Assembly: GCA_001602455.1 (NCBI GenBank)
Contig: CP012157.1
Span: forward strand, 1,235,733-1,299,732
DNA length: 64,000 bases
Direction: 5' to 3'
Origin: Betaproteobacteria bacterium UKL13-2
GTDB taxonomy: Bacteria > Pseudomonadota > Gammaproteobacteria > Burkholderiales > Usitatibacteraceae
The position numbers were made by a program, and so were the translations under genes. Of this stretch, positions 62,410 through 64,000 are shown piece after piece (position 1 is the first letter of the stretch; each line of letters begins with the position of its first letter). The notes under the pieces were generated by a model. The model did no database searches. It was not told the DNA's origin and worked only from the letters and a program-made list of their open reading frames with translations.

Positions 62410-62485
62410 TGGCGCCCTCGACACGAATCGAACGTGCGACCTACCCCTTAGGAGGGGGTAGCTCTATCCACTGAGCTACGAGGGC
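62410..62485 (-). tRNA. tRNA-Arg (anticodon CCU)
   Basis: 76 nt on the minus strand with encoded CCA. Acceptor GCCCTCG/CGAGGGC, D-arm TAGCTCAGTGGATAGAGC, anticodon stem ACCCC/GGGGT with loop CTCCTAA (CCU, reads AGG), and T-loop GTTCGATTC. Discriminator G, then CCA. Confidence 0.97.
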
Positions 62486-62566
62486 ATTGAGTGGAGTTTA
62501 CGCATTTGAGGCCGATTCGTCTTTGTGCTCATTCCCATCGTGCAATCAAAGGGATCAGCTTGTGGC

Positions 62567-62657
62567 TGGCGGAGAGGGTGGGATTCGAACCCACGATACC
62601 GGAGACCGGTATGCCGGATTTCGAGTCCGGTGCATTCGACCACTCTGCCACCTCTCC
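62567..62657 (-). tRNA. tRNA-Ser (anticodon CGA)
   Basis: 91 nt on the minus strand, with encoded CCA. Acceptor GGAGAGG/CCTCTCC, anticodon stem CCGGA/TCCGG with loop CTCGAAA (CGA, reads UCG), and a long variable arm (CATACCGGTCTCCGGTATCG) forming its own stem, the class II mark of serine tRNAs. T-loop GTTCGAATC. Confidence 0.97.
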
Positions 62658-62840
62658 AAAACGATGCGTAGCGCCGCGAATCAGGCCGCAGATTATAACC
62701 CGGTGCGTCGCTTCTAGAAAAGTCAGCGCTTAGCCTGGATGTTTCACCGCTCGCCCGCTGCTGCCAGTCACATTGCCTCTGGGTCACCCTTGTCGGTCGG
62801 TGTCGGACGACCACCGTACATCGAATAGAGAAAACTAAAA

Positions 62841-62926
62841 AAATGGACGCCCCCTACCTGCAACGGCATCGAAGTACCAAAGCGGAAGGGTCATCAACCA
62901 CCAAAAGCAGAAGGGGGCGTCCATTT
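62841..62926. repeat. MITE-like hairpin, 86 bp
   Basis: The perfect 15-bp inverted arms AAATGGACGCCCCCT (62841-62855) and AGGGGGCGTCCATTT (62912-62926) enclose 56 bp without coding potential. The form is that of a miniature inverted-repeat element or the fused ends of a deleted insertion sequence. Confidence 0.8.
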
Positions 62927-63020
62927 CATTGATTACTCTCGCCCGAAGTACCGCATACCCCAAGTGGGCTCGTTAGCAGCAGGGTGATCGCGTGAGGCTT
63001 CAGCTTCGCCGGACGTGCAT

Positions 63021-63050
63021 ACAGACGCACGCAGACGCACGCAGACGCAC
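63021..63050. repeat. 10-bp tandem repeat, three copies
   Basis: GCAGACGCAC three times in a row (the first begins A), about 95 bp after the MITE-like hairpin. Confidence 0.8.
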
Positions 63051-63648
63051 GTTGGTTCCCTCTGTGCGGTCTGTGCGGTATGCGTAGAACGGCTACCCTA
63101 CAAAGTTCAACAGATTACCGCCTTTAAGTACGCCAAGGCATGACTGGTATATGCGGCATTCCGCACTTAATTTGCTATGTAGAATGTGAAGACTTCAAAC
63201 TTCACTTAGCCGAGCTTTTGCCACCTGAGCCAATAGATAACTTTTGTTATTCGTTAAAAAACAACACGTTACGCGCTTTTTGCGGGAAGCACTTTAACTC
63301 GCTTGATTTTTGTCAAAAAAACTTTATAGTAATTGATGGGGCATGATTTTGGTTAAAGTGCCGCGCCTAATGGTTTAGCTTAGATTTGCGAGAGTCCGGT
63401 AAGCGCGAAACGCGGGTAGCAGGTGAAAAGTGTGTTTTGACGAATGTGAATTTTTGTGACACGCACGAGAAATTGCCCTTTGGGGCGGTTGGCGTTTGTA
63501 AAATGACCAAAATTTTTTTAAGGGTTTTTTCCTATTTTTCCCTCGCTCATCTTTCCGGCAAACAGCATTTCTAAGGCAAGGGAATTCCATCTTGATACGA
63601 CCAGCACACATTTCCGCTGACACACTGCTCGCCTCCGTCGGGCGATTG

Positions 63649-64000
63649 ATGAAGCCACGTCACCTGCTGGCGGCTGCTGTGATTGGCACCGTTTTCGTTA
63701 GCGGTGTTGCCCAAGCGCAGCAAAACGCCAAGCAGACACCAGAACCGATCGAGATCGTTCTGGTGCGAAAGAAAGTGACGATCGTTGACGGCAAAGAAGT
63801 GCTCGTCTCAGCCGCGACGGCAAAGCCGGGGGACGTGCTTGAGGAGACCGCAACCTACACCAATCGGTCCAAGAAGACATTTCGTGTAGAGGCAACGCTG
63901 CCCGTACCCCAGTACACCGAGTTTGTTGCTGGTACGGCCGCTCCGACTGGCGTGCGCGCCACCGCTGACGGAATCGCATATGCTGCGGTTCCGCTCAAGC
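63649..64000 (+). CDS. exported protein with a DUF11-like repeat domain, truncated by the window end
   Basis: 117 codons are visible, open to the end. From ATG 63649 the protein starts with a clear signal peptide, MKPRHLLAAAVIGTVFVSG then VAQAQQ, cleaved after AQA. The next part, EIVLVRKKVTIVDGKEVLVSAATAKPGDVLEETATYTNRSKKTF then VEATLPVPQYTEFVAGTA, resembles the DUF11/conserved-repeat beta-sandwich of surface proteins. A TTG at 63592 in the same frame with AAGGGAA upstream is another possible start but would put 19 residues before the signal peptide. Function unknown; the C-terminal part is outside the window. Confidence 0.75.
   Translation, partial: MKPRHLLAAAVIGTVFVSGVAQAQQNAKQTPEPIEIVLVRKKVTIVDGKEVLVSAATAKPGDVLEETATYTNRSKKTFRVEATLPVPQYTEFVAGTAAPTGVRATADGIAYAAVPLK

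Larger units (their letters stand above)
62658..63648. other. long intergenic region with repeats and an AT-rich half
   Basis: About 990 bp with no gene I trust. It holds a family A end motif (TAGCCTGGATGTTTCACCG, 62731-62749), the 86-bp MITE-like hairpin (62841-62926) and three 10-bp repeats (63021-63050). From about 63120 to 63590 the composition turns clearly AT-rich with runs such as AATTTTTTTAAGGGTTTTTTCC. That half probably carries the promoter of the exported protein at 63649. Confidence 0.6.

Noticed and set aside
63140-63346. 68-codon open frame in the AT-rich region
   Set aside because: No recognisable domain, no good ribosome-binding site; Cys- and Leu-rich chance frame is more likely. 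Kept out of the gene list.

Overview
The window comes from a betaproteobacterial chromosome of moderately high GC. The lineage call rests on gene content and order: kdsB-adk-pfp, yhbY/rlmE-ftsH-folP, fur/bamE-dapB-carA-carB-greA, tgt-yajC-secD-secF, and proS/rppH. A PPi-dependent phosphofructokinase together with a membrane H+-pyrophosphatase suggests a PPi-economy metabolism, as seen in methylotrophic, nitrifying and sulfur-oxidising betaproteobacteria. I cannot name the genus.

Layout. 1-8.0 kb: housekeeping genes (kdsB tail, adk, pfp, yhbY, rlmE, ftsH, folP), then a membrane diguanylate cyclase behind a 19-bp tandem repeat. 8.1-12.7 kb: a minus-strand RND efflux pair (adaptor, then pump). 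13.3-28.05 kb: a type I-E CRISPR-Cas island: WYL regulator, cas3, cas8e, cse2, cas7e, cas5e, cas6e, a DUF433/DUF5615 (VapBC-like) toxin-antitoxin pair, cas1, cas2, an AT-rich leader and an array of 62 spacers. cas3 is frameshifted by an exact 151-bp tandem duplication, and the toxin-antitoxin pair sits exactly between the interference and adaptation genes. 28-34.8 kb: gluQRS, a LysR regulator, pirin, three YceI-family genes with a cytochrome b561, an FMN reductase and a thioredoxin. 35-47 kb: putA, a DUF3047 lipoprotein, an exported guanyl-RNase with its barstar-type inhibitor translationally coupled to fur, then bamE, dapB, carA, carB and greA. 47.7-56 kb: an epimerase, H+-PPase, tgt, yajC and secDF. 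56-62.7 kb: DUF2069, a WrbA-like flavoprotein, a large protein of unknown function, a TlpA-like redoxin, proS, rppH, a DUF465 protein and two tRNAs. The window ends in a truncated exported protein.

A second theme is repetitive DNA between genes. Three families of short inverted-repeat elements (called A, B and C here) sit at the 3' ends of many genes. They often begin at, or supply, the stop codon. There are also several tandem arrays (8, 10, 12 and 19 bp units, and a GATGGT-rich tract) and one 86-bp MITE-like hairpin.

The most interesting locus is the CRISPR island. Its effector nuclease is interrupted by a duplication that could revert precisely, and an addiction-type module is built into its operon. 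Together these could form a switchable, self-maintaining immune locus; that reading is inference, and each part is set out separately in the findings.
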